Assembly: GCA_905181635.1 (NCBI GenBank)
Contig: CAJIYM010000003.1
Span: forward strand, 124,001 to 188,000
From: an uncultured Flavobacteriales bacterium
Lineage (GTDB): Bacteria; Bacteroidota; Bacteroidia; Flavobacteriales; BACL11
Length of the DNA stretch: 64,000 nucleotides
Direction of reading: 5' to 3'
Numbering within the stretch: the stretch's first letter is position 1; the number at the start of each line of letters is the position of its first letter. The notes below the pieces were generated by a model that saw only the letters and a list, made by a program, of their open reading frames with translations, ran no database searches and was not told the origin of the DNA. Below are positions 36,301-45,260 of this stretch, one piece after another. Position numbers and translations under genes: made by a program.

Positions 36301-36817
36301 AAATTCTAGCTAATTGCTGCCCTCTCATTTTACCTAAATATTCAGTTGTAATTAATTTGTGTGTATAAAAATCATTCTTCGTATAATACTCCTCATTAAA
36401 GTAAAAAGGAACATCTTCAGCATTCTCTCCTTTTGAGATAGATGGTTGTGATGGGAAAATTAAACTATAAATTCCATAGTCGGATAAAGAAATTATTTTC
36501 TCTTCTTTATTTATAATTTTAACACTCACTTCTGAACCTAAAGGAATATTAATTAATTCCTCTAAAACAGGTAATTCAGCATTTCCTTTTAGTGCGTTTT
36601 CACCATAACCTGAAACGATTAATTTTACAAAATCTCCAGCATTGGTTTTTACATTCATAGTCTGAATATCAGAAAGATGATTTATAAAAGTAAATTCCGT
36701 GAGGGTTTTCTCTGTTATTGTAAGCTGATTACCAGTGTCAGTAAGTTTAATATCAGTTGCTGATACCGTTAGACTTAAAGCAATACTCATTACTAAAAAT
36801 AGATTTGTAAATTTCAT
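33383..36817 (-). CDS. Gingipain-like C25 family cysteine protease with T9SS C-terminal domain
   Basis: An 1144-residue secreted protein. It has a signal peptide (MKFTNLFLVMSIALSLTVSA), a C25 propeptide-like region (GNAELPVLEELINIPLG), then the caspase-like catalytic domain: YVIVSDPAFQSALQPLVQWK, MYYGRFSATIAEEVEVQVNK, the likely catalytic His in ANYTAHCGSSGW and Cys in FMVGNCCQSNKFDVP. Ig-like and CARDB-like domains occupy about residues 620-930. A T9SS type A sorting domain ends the protein (FELFPNPTMGSFSLSF, VEIYDNLGRLIEKM, YSIKVLPEG). It is probably a surface-exposed or released peptidase. It lacks the porV neighbour expected for PorU. Confidence 0.92.
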   Translation of the reverse strand: MKFTNLFLVMSIALSLTVSATDIKLTDTGNQLTITEKTLTEFTFINHLSDIQTMNVKTNAGDFVKLIVSGYGENALKGNAELPVLEELINIPLGSEVSVKIINKEEKIISLSDYGIYSLIFPSQPSISKGENAEDVPFYFNEEYYTKNDFYTHKLITTEYLGKMRGQQLARISIAPFQYNPITNELKIITKIEVKVIFKNTDISAHLKNKKRYYSPEFEHLYKSCLNYMPMQEKDVITTYPVKYVIVSDPAFQSALQPLVQWKSKKGFHVVEAYTNDPAVGNTTASIHTFLKDMYNNPSDGISPTYVLFVGDDGEIPSFDNGNHLSDMYFCEFDGNGDFYPEMYYGRFSATIAEEVEVQVNKTLTHEKYLFSDPSFLDEIVLVAGVDASMAPTYGNGQINYGTDNYFNTAHGLTVYNYLYGSGTPITSDMSAASAAIIADVSAGVGFANYTAHCGSSGWADPSFSTSDIAGLQNNDQYGFMVGNCCQSNKFDVPVCFGEGLLRANNKGAVGYIGGSNNTYWNEDFWWAVGNGSISANPTYAGTGLALFDCIMHENGEQQADWFITAGQMIHSGNLAVTQAGGSEQYYWEIYHVMGDPSLMPYIGVPTTLSVSHVSASPVGTTNLSVNAEENAYVAISMNGVLLDAQLADINGIVNLSFPSISVVGVADIVVTKQFKQPYQGTIQIISPNGPYVIYATNTIDDVAGNNNSLVDYNELISMSVDVQNVGSANANLVNISLSTNDPAVTVINNSSVMTIINPSQTLSIPNVFTFQVANDIADQHVVIFTLDMIDNLGNTWSSTINVLLNAPVLEHTTFTINDAALGNGNGRLDAGETLDLIIDVKNSGHADVDNLSAVLVSLSPYITINTVSSNVISLNPNQQQATVFNITVDAITPVGTYAEFPYNITDGVYNYSHTFNAIVGIINEDYETGDFTNYAWVNDPVYPWIIDNVNIYEGTNSSKSGYVPDGEVSHLDINIDVTAAGDISFFKFVSSEQDYDFLQFYIDGNKQGEWSGIDNAWSFVSFPINLGNHDLGWEYDKDGGVADGQDCAWIDYIVFPPMYIAPTSVIESKIDFELFPNPTMGSFSLSFNDLTNHEVEIYDNLGRLIEKMKDQKRVSSFDIKKYESGTYSIKVLPEGVIYQVVKQ

Positions 36818-36835
36818 AATTAATTTTATTTTTTA

Positions 36836-36843
36836 CAAAAATA
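36836..36843 (-). promoter_or_regulatory. Predicted -7 promoter box for the C25 protease-ruvX unit
   Basis: On the minus strand TATTTTTG, an exact TAnnTTTG match, ends 18 bases before the ATG at 36817. The remaining gap to addB (to 36989) shows nothing else I can name. Confidence 0.5.
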
Positions 36844-36989
36844 AGCTATTTTAATTCTGATAACTAATCTCAGATCAATAAATCTTATGCATTCAAAGAA
36901 TATTTAACAACCTTATAACTTTTATGTAGACCAATCAACCAAAAGGATGGGCTTTTTTAACAGTTACCCTTGTTTCCTAAATAAACAAA

Positions 36990-39776
36990 TTATCGCTTAC
37001 ATATTGACTTGTAGTCACACCATTCACAAGCCTTAAAATCAACTGCTTGAGTGAAATCTTCATTCTTAATTTGACTTAGAATAAATTCCAATTGCTCTTC
37101 CACATCATCAATGACATTAGCATTAATGTTAATTACTTCCTTTTGCCTGTTTCCAGTTTTTTTACACACTTTAATTAGTCCTGATTTCAAGTTCTTAAAT
37201 GCAAAATTCCCAGCAACCACCTCTACATCCATGTAGTGTTGGTTCATTTTTAAATACAAATAAGCATACATCAATAACTGAAAAGCTTTTGCTTTTTTAT
37301 TATTAGAAGTAAGTTCATCATATTCTGCAAAGGAAACATCATTTTCTTCTACTTTTCCTGTCTTGTAATCTATAATTCTAAGGATATCTCCCTCAAAATC
37401 TACTCTATCCGCCTTTCCAATCAATTTAAAATTAAGCCCATCAACAAGTAAGTCATGCACCAAAAACTCCTCTTTACTTATTAACTTAATTTGCTTATTA
37501 TTTACATTTGCTTCTTTAAGTAACTGCTTCTCTAAATTTAAAAAATCCTTTGTTAATTTTTGAGCAATCTGCAGACTTAAATAATTTTTACCCTCCTTCA
37601 TTCCTTGCTTAGAAAGGGCAGCAATAAAATTACCCTCTATGTCTTTAAGAATTGCAGGGCTAATTTCCTTTATGATTTTTTCAGTAAGCACACCAATAGG
37701 ATAATATTTTTCCAACGCATCATGAATAGCTGTACCCAAAATACTGGAATCAGCATACTCCTCTACCTGATCTTCTATCCTAATTTTAGCCAAATAATGA
37801 TAGTAAAAGGACAAACTACAATTTGTGTACTTATTTAATGCAGACGGAGAGACTCCTTTCTCAGCCCAAGCCTCAATCTCCTTTTCTAATCCTTCATTTT
37901 TAATTGTAATAGATACTGTATTGCTAACCACCAAGTCATCTCCTTTATAAACTAATTCCTTAATCTCACCAGCATATTCAGACAATAGTTGAGTAATAAA
38001 TCTACTTTTTTCACCGGAACCAAAATCATCCGTTACAGAATTATAAATAAGCGTAATATTTTTTGCCCTTTGCAATAATCGGTAGAAATGATAAGAAAAT
38101 ACTGCATCACTCTCGTTATAAGTAGGTAATTTAAAGTAGCGCTTCATATCATAGGGAATAAATGAATTGACCGACTTTCCTTTTGGTAATTTTCCTTCAT
38201 TCACGCTTAACATAATTATATTTTTAAAATCAAGCGTTCTACTCTCCAGAATACCCATTAGCTGCACCCCCTTCAAAGGCTCTCCTTTAAAAGGAATACT
38301 TTCTTTGGCCACCAATTGCTGCATAATAATTTGCAAAGTTTTTAGTTCAATTGCAAAATTATTTTTTAAAATTAGATTTTTTAAAATTGCAAGTGAATTG
38401 TAAAATGCCGCTAATATTTCTGATTCAATAGAGCCTTTTTTACCCAATAAAGGTAATTTCAATTCCTCAATTAAATTATTAAAGGTCTGCAAAGCATCAT
38501 CAACACTATTCCAAAGAAGAAATATAAGTTTTGCAGTTTTACTATTCTCAAAATATCCGTCAATATTATGCCGTGTAACAAACACAATATTACTTTTAGT
38601 AATAAAACGCATAAACGCAATTCTATCATTTATTTTAGTAATCTTTGAAAAATATGGATGCTCAATAATTGCAATAACATCTTTGAAATAAAATGCCTTC
38701 CGATTATACTTTACTGAATGAATTTGCAATTTAAAAATTGCTTCCACTAAAGAAAAGAGAGCGGTATTTTTAAGAGGACTACCCATGGTAACATTCAATT
38801 GTTTTATCTCAGAAGGCAAATTATATAATACCGGGAAAAGCAAAGCTTCATCTGCCAAAACAATAGCTGTATTGCTATTATCCAAATCTGATGAATCAAA
38901 CCCTTTAACCACCTCAGCTGCAACCTTTGCTTGCGTAATATTTTTAGGACAAGCAATCACATTAAAACTTTCCTTTTTCTTATTAAAATAATCTCCTACT
39001 CCATTAAAATCAATTTCCGACCATTTCTCTCTTTGTTTCCTTAAAAAACCTCCGGCTTCATGCTGAGAATTATCATAATAGAAACTATCTGCATCCCAAA
39101 ATACCCTTGCAATATCTTCTTTTTTTAGGTAATCAATAATTTCATGTTCTGACTTTGTAAGTGCATTTAAACCTACAAACCAAACTTTATTCCATTTCAC
39201 CTGAGCATTAGAAATGTTTTTGGCTGCAAACTTATATGCCATTCCTTGGTAAGCTAATTTTTCTTCTAAAAGTAAATCATTAAACTGTTTATACCAATCC
39301 AACATGCCTTCAAAAAAACTAATATAATCGAGCTGCATATTAGAAAGATTATCTTCAGACAAACTCCAATTATCGACACCCCAATCTTCTAACTCCTTTA
39401 CATTCTTTAAATTTGTATAGATAGATTTTGCATCTACCAAGTTTCTATCTATCTCATTAAAATCATGCAACAGAACGTTACTCCAACTTAAAAAATCGTC
39501 AAATGAATCAATTTTTTTAGGAGGAAAATTAAGATAAGATTGATATAATTTAAATTGCAAAGAGATATTATCTAAAACGGATAGGCCTGAAAGTTTTTCA
39601 GTAAATTCCTCAATAGAATAAAAATCAGGAAGGAAAATAGGATGTTTAATTTTTTGTGACAAATAGTGTTTTAAGAATACTACTGAACGCTTTGAAGGTA
39701 ATACAACTGCAACCCCCTCCATACTAACAGGGTATTTACTAAGCAATCTATCTGCTATTTTATCTAAAAATGCCAT
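36990..39776 (-). CDS. addB: AddB-like helicase-nuclease subunit with PD-(D/E)XK nuclease and Fe-S cluster
   Basis: A 928-residue protein. The N-terminal part resembles an inactivated superfamily I helicase (VAVVLPSKRSVVFLKHYLSQ, MGSPLKNTALFSLVEAIF, VQLMGILESRTLDFKNIIML). The C-terminal RecB-family nuclease has GKADRVDFEGDILRIIDYKT with the D...DYK catalytic residues. A likely [4Fe-4S] cluster is formed by the Cys in YTNCSLSFYYHY and those in CEWCDYKSICKR, as in AddB. It acts with the AddA-like protein in double-strand-break end processing before RecA loading. Its start overlaps the addA stop by one base. Confidence 0.85.
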   Translation of the reverse strand: MAFLDKIADRLLSKYPVSMEGVAVVLPSKRSVVFLKHYLSQKIKHPIFLPDFYSIEEFTEKLSGLSVLDNISLQFKLYQSYLNFPPKKIDSFDDFLSWSNVLLHDFNEIDRNLVDAKSIYTNLKNVKELEDWGVDNWSLSEDNLSNMQLDYISFFEGMLDWYKQFNDLLLEEKLAYQGMAYKFAAKNISNAQVKWNKVWFVGLNALTKSEHEIIDYLKKEDIARVFWDADSFYYDNSQHEAGGFLRKQREKWSEIDFNGVGDYFNKKKESFNVIACPKNITQAKVAAEVVKGFDSSDLDNSNTAIVLADEALLFPVLYNLPSEIKQLNVTMGSPLKNTALFSLVEAIFKLQIHSVKYNRKAFYFKDVIAIIEHPYFSKITKINDRIAFMRFITKSNIVFVTRHNIDGYFENSKTAKLIFLLWNSVDDALQTFNNLIEELKLPLLGKKGSIESEILAAFYNSLAILKNLILKNNFAIELKTLQIIMQQLVAKESIPFKGEPLKGVQLMGILESRTLDFKNIIMLSVNEGKLPKGKSVNSFIPYDMKRYFKLPTYNESDAVFSYHFYRLLQRAKNITLIYNSVTDDFGSGEKSRFITQLLSEYAGEIKELVYKGDDLVVSNTVSITIKNEGLEKEIEAWAEKGVSPSALNKYTNCSLSFYYHYLAKIRIEDQVEEYADSSILGTAIHDALEKYYPIGVLTEKIIKEISPAILKDIEGNFIAALSKQGMKEGKNYLSLQIAQKLTKDFLNLEKQLLKEANVNNKQIKLISKEEFLVHDLLVDGLNFKLIGKADRVDFEGDILRIIDYKTGKVEENDVSFAEYDELTSNNKKAKAFQLLMYAYLYLKMNQHYMDVEVVAGNFAFKNLKSGLIKVCKKTGNRQKEVININANVIDDVEEQLEFILSQIKNEDFTQAVDFKACEWCDYKSICKR

Positions 39777-42700
39777 TATAATACTTCAACTTTTATTTCA
39801 TCATCAATATACACCAAAACACGCTTTGTATTTTCATATCCCATATCATTTAAAGCAGATGCATAATCAGTAATTTGTGATTCATGATCTGTACTCTTTA
39901 CTCCAGTTTTATAATCTATTACTACTACTTCATCAGTATTTTTCGCAAATAACAACCTATCAGGAATGTAAGTTCTCCCATTTTCCATTAAAATTTCTTT
40001 TTCGGTTTTTACTGTCCAATTTTCATCAAAGTAAGGAACTATATTTTTATTTCCCAACAATTGATCAATCGTTATTTTTAACTTTTCAGCATCTTCTTTT
40101 GAACATCTACCCAACTTGTAAAAACCCTCAACAACCTTTTCCTGTTGATCCAAATAATGAATTTCCGAAAGCACTAAGTGTAATAGTTTTCCCCAATCCC
40201 TTTTTGCATTTGCTGACTCAATATCCCAAATTTCTTCAGAAGAATGCTTTAATGAAAGAACTTCTTTCCAATCTAATTTATTACGTTTTTTTACTAAAAA
40301 GGAATCTTCTATTTTCGTATTATATTCATGCATCATATCTGCATCTCCAATTTCAATTGGAAAATTATCATCATATGCATATAAAAAAGAATTGAGATCT
40401 TCTTTCTTCTTAAAATCATCAGAAGGTTTGTCAGGAAAATACTTTGAGAAAATATACAAACGCTCTTTAGGGCGTGTCATTGCAACATAGAGTTTATTTA
40501 AGCTATCCAATAAGCTCATTTCTTTCTCTTTCTGATATTCTGAACTAAAATAAGATTGCTCTAGTTGCTTATTCCCATTAATTAATGCAGATGGTAATTG
40601 TTTATTAAAACAAGTAGAAGTGTCTACCCAAATATCAGTTGTTTTTTTTCTATCCTCCCAATTAAAAGGAATCATAACAACATTAAAAGCCAAACCTTTT
40701 GACTTATGAATAGTCATGATCTGCACGGCATTAGTTCCTTCAGGAATTACAATTGATTCTTTACTCTTTCGTTCTTCCCACCACAATAAAAATTCAGAAA
40801 GACTACTTCCTTTTTTTTCAGTATAAGCCAACACTACATCCAAAAAGAATTGCAGATAAATATCTTCATCAAATCTAAATAAACGAATAAGCTGCTCCAC
40901 CATTTCATACAAGGGCTCTTGTAATAATTTTTCAGCATTAATAAATATTTTAGCTTTCTTAAGTACGTTAATGAATCCTACTTCAGTTTTAACTTTTAAA
41001 TTTAAGGTATGTAAATTTTCGTCCGATAAAATATGTAAAAATAGATATACTGAAATTACTGATTTAGAAATAGCATCTTTAGGATTTTGCAAATAACACA
41101 ATAGAGCAATTAAGACATTAACTTTATCGGACTTACTAAGTAATAAACCTTCATTTGAAATTACTGGTATTTTTGCTAAAGAAAATGCCTCAGCTACCAA
41201 AGCAACTCTTTTTCTAGTATTACATAGTATAGTTACATCATTATAACTGTAGTTATTTTCATTTACAAGCTTATTAATTTCATCTACCATCTTTTCCAGA
41301 ATTAACTGCTTAAAATCATGTTCTTTATCTCCAAAAAGCTCAATCCGCACATAACCTCCATCTTTTGAAAAGTCGCTTTTCTGCTGCTGATCATCATAAA
41401 TATCAATAATATCATTAGAAAGCAATGATTTTGTATTTTCAAAAAACTGATTATTAAACTCTACAATATGTTTTCTACTTCTAAAATTATTCAATAAATT
41501 ATCTGATTCAAAATGAAATTCTAATTTTTGTTCCCAATCCTTTTTAAAAAGCAAACCTTCTCCTTTATAAATTTTTGGCAGTTGAGAGAACTGCTCTACC
41601 TCCCCTCCTCTCCATCTGTAGATAGATTGTTTTCCATCTCCGACAACTAAGCTTTTCCCATAATCTAATGAGTCAGTAATTAAAGGCAATATATTTTGCC
41701 ATTGCAAAAGGGACGTGTCCTGAAATTCATCAATTAAATAATGATTATATCGCTCCCCTAACCGTTCATAGATAAAAGAGGAAGGCTGATTGGTTACTAA
41801 CTTATGTATCTTCTTATTGAACTCTGAAATTTGTTCAATATTATTTTCTTTTTTAAAGGTTCTTATCTCACCCATCAATTCGTTAAGAATAGCAATAGAA
41901 TAAATATTTTTAAGTATTGCTTTTATAGAATTATACTCATTGAGCAAATTCATTATCTCTGTAAAAAATTGTTTCAAATTAGATTTTAGACTATCAACTA
42001 AATCTTTAATTTCAACCTTCTTCCCATCTGCATACCAAATATCATTCGCTATATTTCTAAGCATTGCATCAGAAGGAATCCATTTTTTATCTTGGCTATG
42101 ACCTAAATTTTCAGTAAAATACTTGTAAAAAGTTCCTCTTAAAAAATGATCTTTTGTTAGCCCATTAACATCAAAAAATACGCATACTCTATCAGCTAAA
42201 CTCTCAACTTTTAGTTTTATTCGCTCTTTATCTAATTGCAAATCCTTTTTCACTTGCATGCATTGCTTAACTGTCAGTATTTTCCCATCTGTAAAAGCAG
42301 CAACTTCTTCTTTTAACAATTGCATAGAAAACTCTTCCAAATCTCGCTCAATATTTGTACTCTTTCCATCCTCTGCTTTTTGCATTGCAAAGTTTACTAG
42401 CGCATTAGAAAAATCACCTCCTGAATCAGACATTTTACCTAAAAGCAAAGCCACAACAGGCTGAATGATCTTATAGGAATCCATTTCTAAATCAAAATTA
42501 TTTGCCAAACCTAAATCGGAAGCAAAAGTTCTAACAATTTTATAGGTAAACTTATCAATGGTTGAGATTCCTAAATCAGCATAATGATGTAAAATATGCG
42601 TATGAACAACAGCTGCTCTTTTAAAAATTTCCTCTTTATCTAAATTAGTTTTTTCTAGCAACCAATCCAATACACCATCTTTATCTTCTTGTTTTGATAA

Positions 42701-42898
42701 CTTATCCAAATATTCCAGCACCCTTTCCTTCATCTCAGTTGCTGCCTTGTTGGTAAAAGTAATGGCTAATATTTTCCTGTAATAATCAGCATATCCAAAA
42801 CGTCCACCTTGTAATGCTAAAGCTATAAAGCTTAAGGAAAGCGTATAAGTTTTTCCACTACCAGCTGAAGATCGAAATACTTGAAAATTTTTATTCAA
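39776..42898 (-). CDS. addA: AddA-like UvrD-family helicase-nuclease
   Basis: A 1040-residue superfamily I helicase. The Walker A is FRSSAGSGKTYTLSLSF. AITFTNKAATEMKERVLEYL (motif Ia) follows, then LIDEFQDTSLLQW (motif II), VVGDGKQSIYRWRGG (motif III) and QIMTIHKSKGLAFNVVMIPF (motif V). LYVAMTRPKERLYIF is motif VI. The C-terminal nuclease is YIPDRLLFAKNTDEVVVIDYKTG. The start codon is TTG at 42898, since a stop lies five codons upstream and no ATG is available. Together with AddB it forms the Bacteroidota counterpart of RecBCD/AddAB. The overlapping + ORF at 39877 is a shadow. Confidence 0.9.
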   Translation of the reverse strand: MNKNFQVFRSSAGSGKTYTLSLSFIALALQGGRFGYADYYRKILAITFTNKAATEMKERVLEYLDKLSKQEDKDGVLDWLLEKTNLDKEEIFKRAAVVHTHILHHYADLGISTIDKFTYKIVRTFASDLGLANNFDLEMDSYKIIQPVVALLLGKMSDSGGDFSNALVNFAMQKAEDGKSTNIERDLEEFSMQLLKEEVAAFTDGKILTVKQCMQVKKDLQLDKERIKLKVESLADRVCVFFDVNGLTKDHFLRGTFYKYFTENLGHSQDKKWIPSDAMLRNIANDIWYADGKKVEIKDLVDSLKSNLKQFFTEIMNLLNEYNSIKAILKNIYSIAILNELMGEIRTFKKENNIEQISEFNKKIHKLVTNQPSSFIYERLGERYNHYLIDEFQDTSLLQWQNILPLITDSLDYGKSLVVGDGKQSIYRWRGGEVEQFSQLPKIYKGEGLLFKKDWEQKLEFHFESDNLLNNFRSRKHIVEFNNQFFENTKSLLSNDIIDIYDDQQQKSDFSKDGGYVRIELFGDKEHDFKQLILEKMVDEINKLVNENNYSYNDVTILCNTRKRVALVAEAFSLAKIPVISNEGLLLSKSDKVNVLIALLCYLQNPKDAISKSVISVYLFLHILSDENLHTLNLKVKTEVGFINVLKKAKIFINAEKLLQEPLYEMVEQLIRLFRFDEDIYLQFFLDVVLAYTEKKGSSLSEFLLWWEERKSKESIVIPEGTNAVQIMTIHKSKGLAFNVVMIPFNWEDRKKTTDIWVDTSTCFNKQLPSALINGNKQLEQSYFSSEYQKEKEMSLLDSLNKLYVAMTRPKERLYIFSKYFPDKPSDDFKKKEDLNSFLYAYDDNFPIEIGDADMMHEYNTKIEDSFLVKKRNKLDWKEVLSLKHSSEEIWDIESANAKRDWGKLLHLVLSEIHYLDQQEKVVEGFYKLGRCSKEDAEKLKITIDQLLGNKNIVPYFDENWTVKTEKEILMENGRTYIPDRLLFAKNTDEVVVIDYKTGVKSTDHESQITDYASALNDMGYENTKRVLVYIDDEIKVEVL

Positions 42899-43011
42899 AA
42901 ATGTAATAATTTATTAAAATAATAATAGAAAAAAATTAAGAAAAATAAGGCAGAAATAATAAAATATTACTAACATTATTTAATATTATTCTTTGTTATT
43001 AAAAAAAAATA

Positions 43012-43019
43012 TAATTTTG
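43012..43019 (+). promoter_or_regulatory. Predicted -7 promoter box for the ion channel gene
   Basis: TAATTTTG, an exact TAnnTTTG match, 15 bases before the ATG at 43035. A TTTG at 42992-42995 may be the -33 element, with a short 16-base spacer. Confidence 0.5.
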
Positions 43020-43034
43020 TAAAAAATTATCAAA

Positions 43035-43859
43035 ATGAATAAGCAAAAGCTTAGAGAAATTATTTTTGGCTACAGAACTAAAGCTGGTAAAAGGTTCGAT
43101 GTCATTTTACTATTAGCAATTATCGTATCAGTGGTGGCTGTTATGCTAGACAGTGATAAAGAAATACACAAACAATATGGCTGGCTGCTTTTAATAGCTG
43201 AATGGGTTTTTACTTTATTATTTACTATTGAGTATGTATTACGAATATACTGCTCAACTGATAAAAAAAAATATACCCTATCATTTATGGGAATCATAGA
43301 CTTATTATCTATAATTCCAACTTATTTAATAATATTCTATGCTCCAATCGTAGCTTTAATTGATATTCGTGTGCTTAGATTAATACGTATATTTAGAATA
43401 TTTAAACTATCACCTTATCTTAGAAGTGGACATACAATGCAAATAGCATTAAGATCGTCTAGGCCTAAAATAATTGTATTTATTCTTTCAGTTTCATTAG
43501 TTGTAATAATTCTTGGGACTCTTATGTATATAGTTGAAGGCCAGCAAAATGGTTTTGACAATATCCCTAAATCTATTTATTGGGCAGTAGTCACCCTTAC
43601 TACTGTTGGATATGGAGATGTAGTACCCATTACTACTCTAGGAAAAACAGTAGCTGTATTTATCATGTTGCTTGGTTATGCTATTATTGCTGTTCCTACT
43701 GGAATTGTATCTTCAGAAATGAGTAAAAATAGAACTGATAAAGAACAACTAGAAAACCAAGAAGAAATTTTAGAAAAGGAGGAAGAAATAATAGCTAAAG
43801 ACAACGAAATTTTAAAAAAGCTTGAAGCTCTTGAAAAGAAAATAGATCAATTGAAATAA
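43035..43859 (+). CDS. Voltage-gated-type potassium channel
   Basis: A 274-residue six-transmembrane channel. S4 carries regularly spaced positive residues (DIRVLRLIRIFRIFKLSPYL). The pore loop has the K+ selectivity filter in TLTTVGYGDVVPIT, and S6 is VAVFIMLLGYAIIAVPTGIV. A C-terminal coiled coil rich in Glu and Lys (about residues 232-274, EEILEKEEEIIAKDNEIL) likely supports tetramer assembly. It would pass K+ across the inner membrane. It stands alone between addA, which is divergent, and the T9SS cluster, which is convergent. Confidence 0.93.
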   Translation: MNKQKLREIIFGYRTKAGKRFDVILLLAIIVSVVAVMLDSDKEIHKQYGWLLLIAEWVFTLLFTIEYVLRIYCSTDKKKYTLSFMGIIDLLSIIPTYLIIFYAPIVALIDIRVLRLIRIFRIFKLSPYLRSGHTMQIALRSSRPKIIVFILSVSLVVIILGTLMYIVEGQQNGFDNIPKSIYWAVVTLTTVGYGDVVPITTLGKTVAVFIMLLGYAIIAVPTGIVSSEMSKNRTDKEQLENQEEILEKEEEIIAKDNEILKKLEALEKKIDQLK

Positions 43860-43892
43860 TATCTATTTTAAAAAATAATGAATAGAAAAAAA

Positions 43893-45227
43893 TTATTCCA
43901 CAACTATTTTTCTTTCAACAGATCCATTATTATAAATATTTATAAAGGGTTTATTACTTGATGGAATTACATTTTTACCTAGAAAATCTACTGATTTAGT
44001 TAGTTTCATATCATTTAAATTAACACCTTCATTAACAGCACTTATTTGGGTTAACGTACCATACAAAAAGTGTACTTCACGCTCAGTAGATGCAGTATAA
44101 ACAACTGAGAAATTTCCTAAATAAGGACCTCCATAAGTGATATCAGGTTCAATTTTATGTCCAAAAGTAGCTATATCTGAAATTATACCATTATATAAAC
44201 TTTTACCATCACTTCCAATTACACTATAGAAGCATTCCTTATTCCCATTTCTGTTTTCCTCCCAAACACTAATAAAATAATTTAAATCTGTAGCAATTTC
44301 TGCTTTATCTTGTAAAGGACTTCCTGCTGACTCTACTTGAGAAAAATAAGATTTTTGCAAATCATCTGCGTTAACATTAGACTTATACAGCTCATTTACA
44401 CCAGAACCCCCATTACGCCTTACAACCATAATACTATCGCCGAGTACTGCACCAACTGGTGAAGAAGTAGGACAGGAATTGAACACCCAATTTATATCAT
44501 CTAAATCCTGAGCAGTTGTAAAAGTCAAGCCTTCATCAGTTGATTGAGCGATATAAGAGTTTCGTACATTATTCTCATTATTTCTAAATAACAAATACAC
44601 ACTATTTTCATTAGTAACCAAAGTAGACTGACAACAATCACAAGGCTCACCAGGAGCTAAAGCACTAACATCTGCTGCAGGGGAAAAACTCATTCCAAAA
44701 TTAAAGGAGGTTTTTACTACTTGTTTCCAATCTGTCCAATTTGGCAAACATTCCATATAAGAAACAATAGGGTTTCCGTCCTCACGAACAGATATATTTG
44801 GCATTGCAAATTTGTGTGTATTTGAATTATCTGAAACTCTGATTGTATCAGAGAAAGTAAAGCCTCCATCAAAAGAACGCTTTAAATAAATAACATGATT
44901 GTTATGCAATAAAGATTCAAAAATAAGATAAATAGTATCTCCATTTGCAGCAATTTCAGGACCTATAAAACCAGTTGGCATCAAATCAGAATTTACCAAA
45001 TCAAAAGCACTATCAAAATCAGTTCCATTCCATTTTCTAGCTTTTATTGCTTTTGGTGTAGATGGTTTTGACCAAATAACAAAAGGACTATTATTAGCAG
45101 CTAGTACTACTCTTGGTCTATCATAGCCTTCGGAAGGACCACTACTAATTATGTAAGTAGCACTTGGATTAAAGTATTGTCCAGATGAAAAAATGGGTAA
45201 TAACAGAAAAAATATAAAAGGTTTCAT
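43893..45227 (-). CDS. Secreted sialidase-like (BNR/Asp-box) beta-propeller protein with a short T9SS-type tail
   Basis: A 444-residue protein with a signal peptide (MKPFIFFLLLPIFSSGQ) and sialidase-like Asp-box repeats, for example RSFDGGFTFSD and AQSTDEGLTFTTA. A CDCC motif lies near residue 200. The last 40 residues (KSVDFLGKNVIPSSNKPFIN ... SVERKIVVE) match the short terminal pattern of some T9SS cargo ('LGR...PLFYIYDDGTVEKKI'). Sialidase activity is not certain, because propellers of this kind often have other roles. It follows the two tandem surface-protein paralogues after a 33-base gap and may be the last gene of that unit. Confidence 0.78.
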   Translation of the reverse strand: MKPFIFFLLLPIFSSGQYFNPSATYIISSGPSEGYDRPRVVLAANNSPFVIWSKPSTPKAIKARKWNGTDFDSAFDLVNSDLMPTGFIGPEIAANGDTIYLIFESLLHNNHVIYLKRSFDGGFTFSDTIRVSDNSNTHKFAMPNISVREDGNPIVSYMECLPNWTDWKQVVKTSFNFGMSFSPAADVSALAPGEPCDCCQSTLVTNENSVYLLFRNNENNVRNSYIAQSTDEGLTFTTAQDLDDINWVFNSCPTSSPVGAVLGDSIMVVRRNGGSGVNELYKSNVNADDLQKSYFSQVESAGSPLQDKAEIATDLNYFISVWEENRNGNKECFYSVIGSDGKSLYNGIISDIATFGHKIEPDITYGGPYLGNFSVVYTASTEREVHFLYGTLTQISAVNEGVNLNDMKLTKSVDFLGKNVIPSSNKPFINIYNNGSVERKIVVE

Positions 45228-45260
45228 AGTAATGATTTCTTGCGTAAATATATATTAAAG

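Noticed and set aside
33383-36817. Assignment of the C25 protease as PorU
   Set aside because: The propeptide-like N-terminus and the catalytic-domain motifs fit gingipain-like cargo better, and porV is not adjacent.
36900-36989. Possible terminator in the addB-C25 gap
   Set aside because: The candidate stem around CCAACC/GGATGG pairs poorly and lacks a convincing hairpin.
39877-40395. 172-aa ORF on the + strand
   Set aside because: It lies entirely within addA on the opposite strand, has low-complexity composition and no recognisable domain; it is a shadow.
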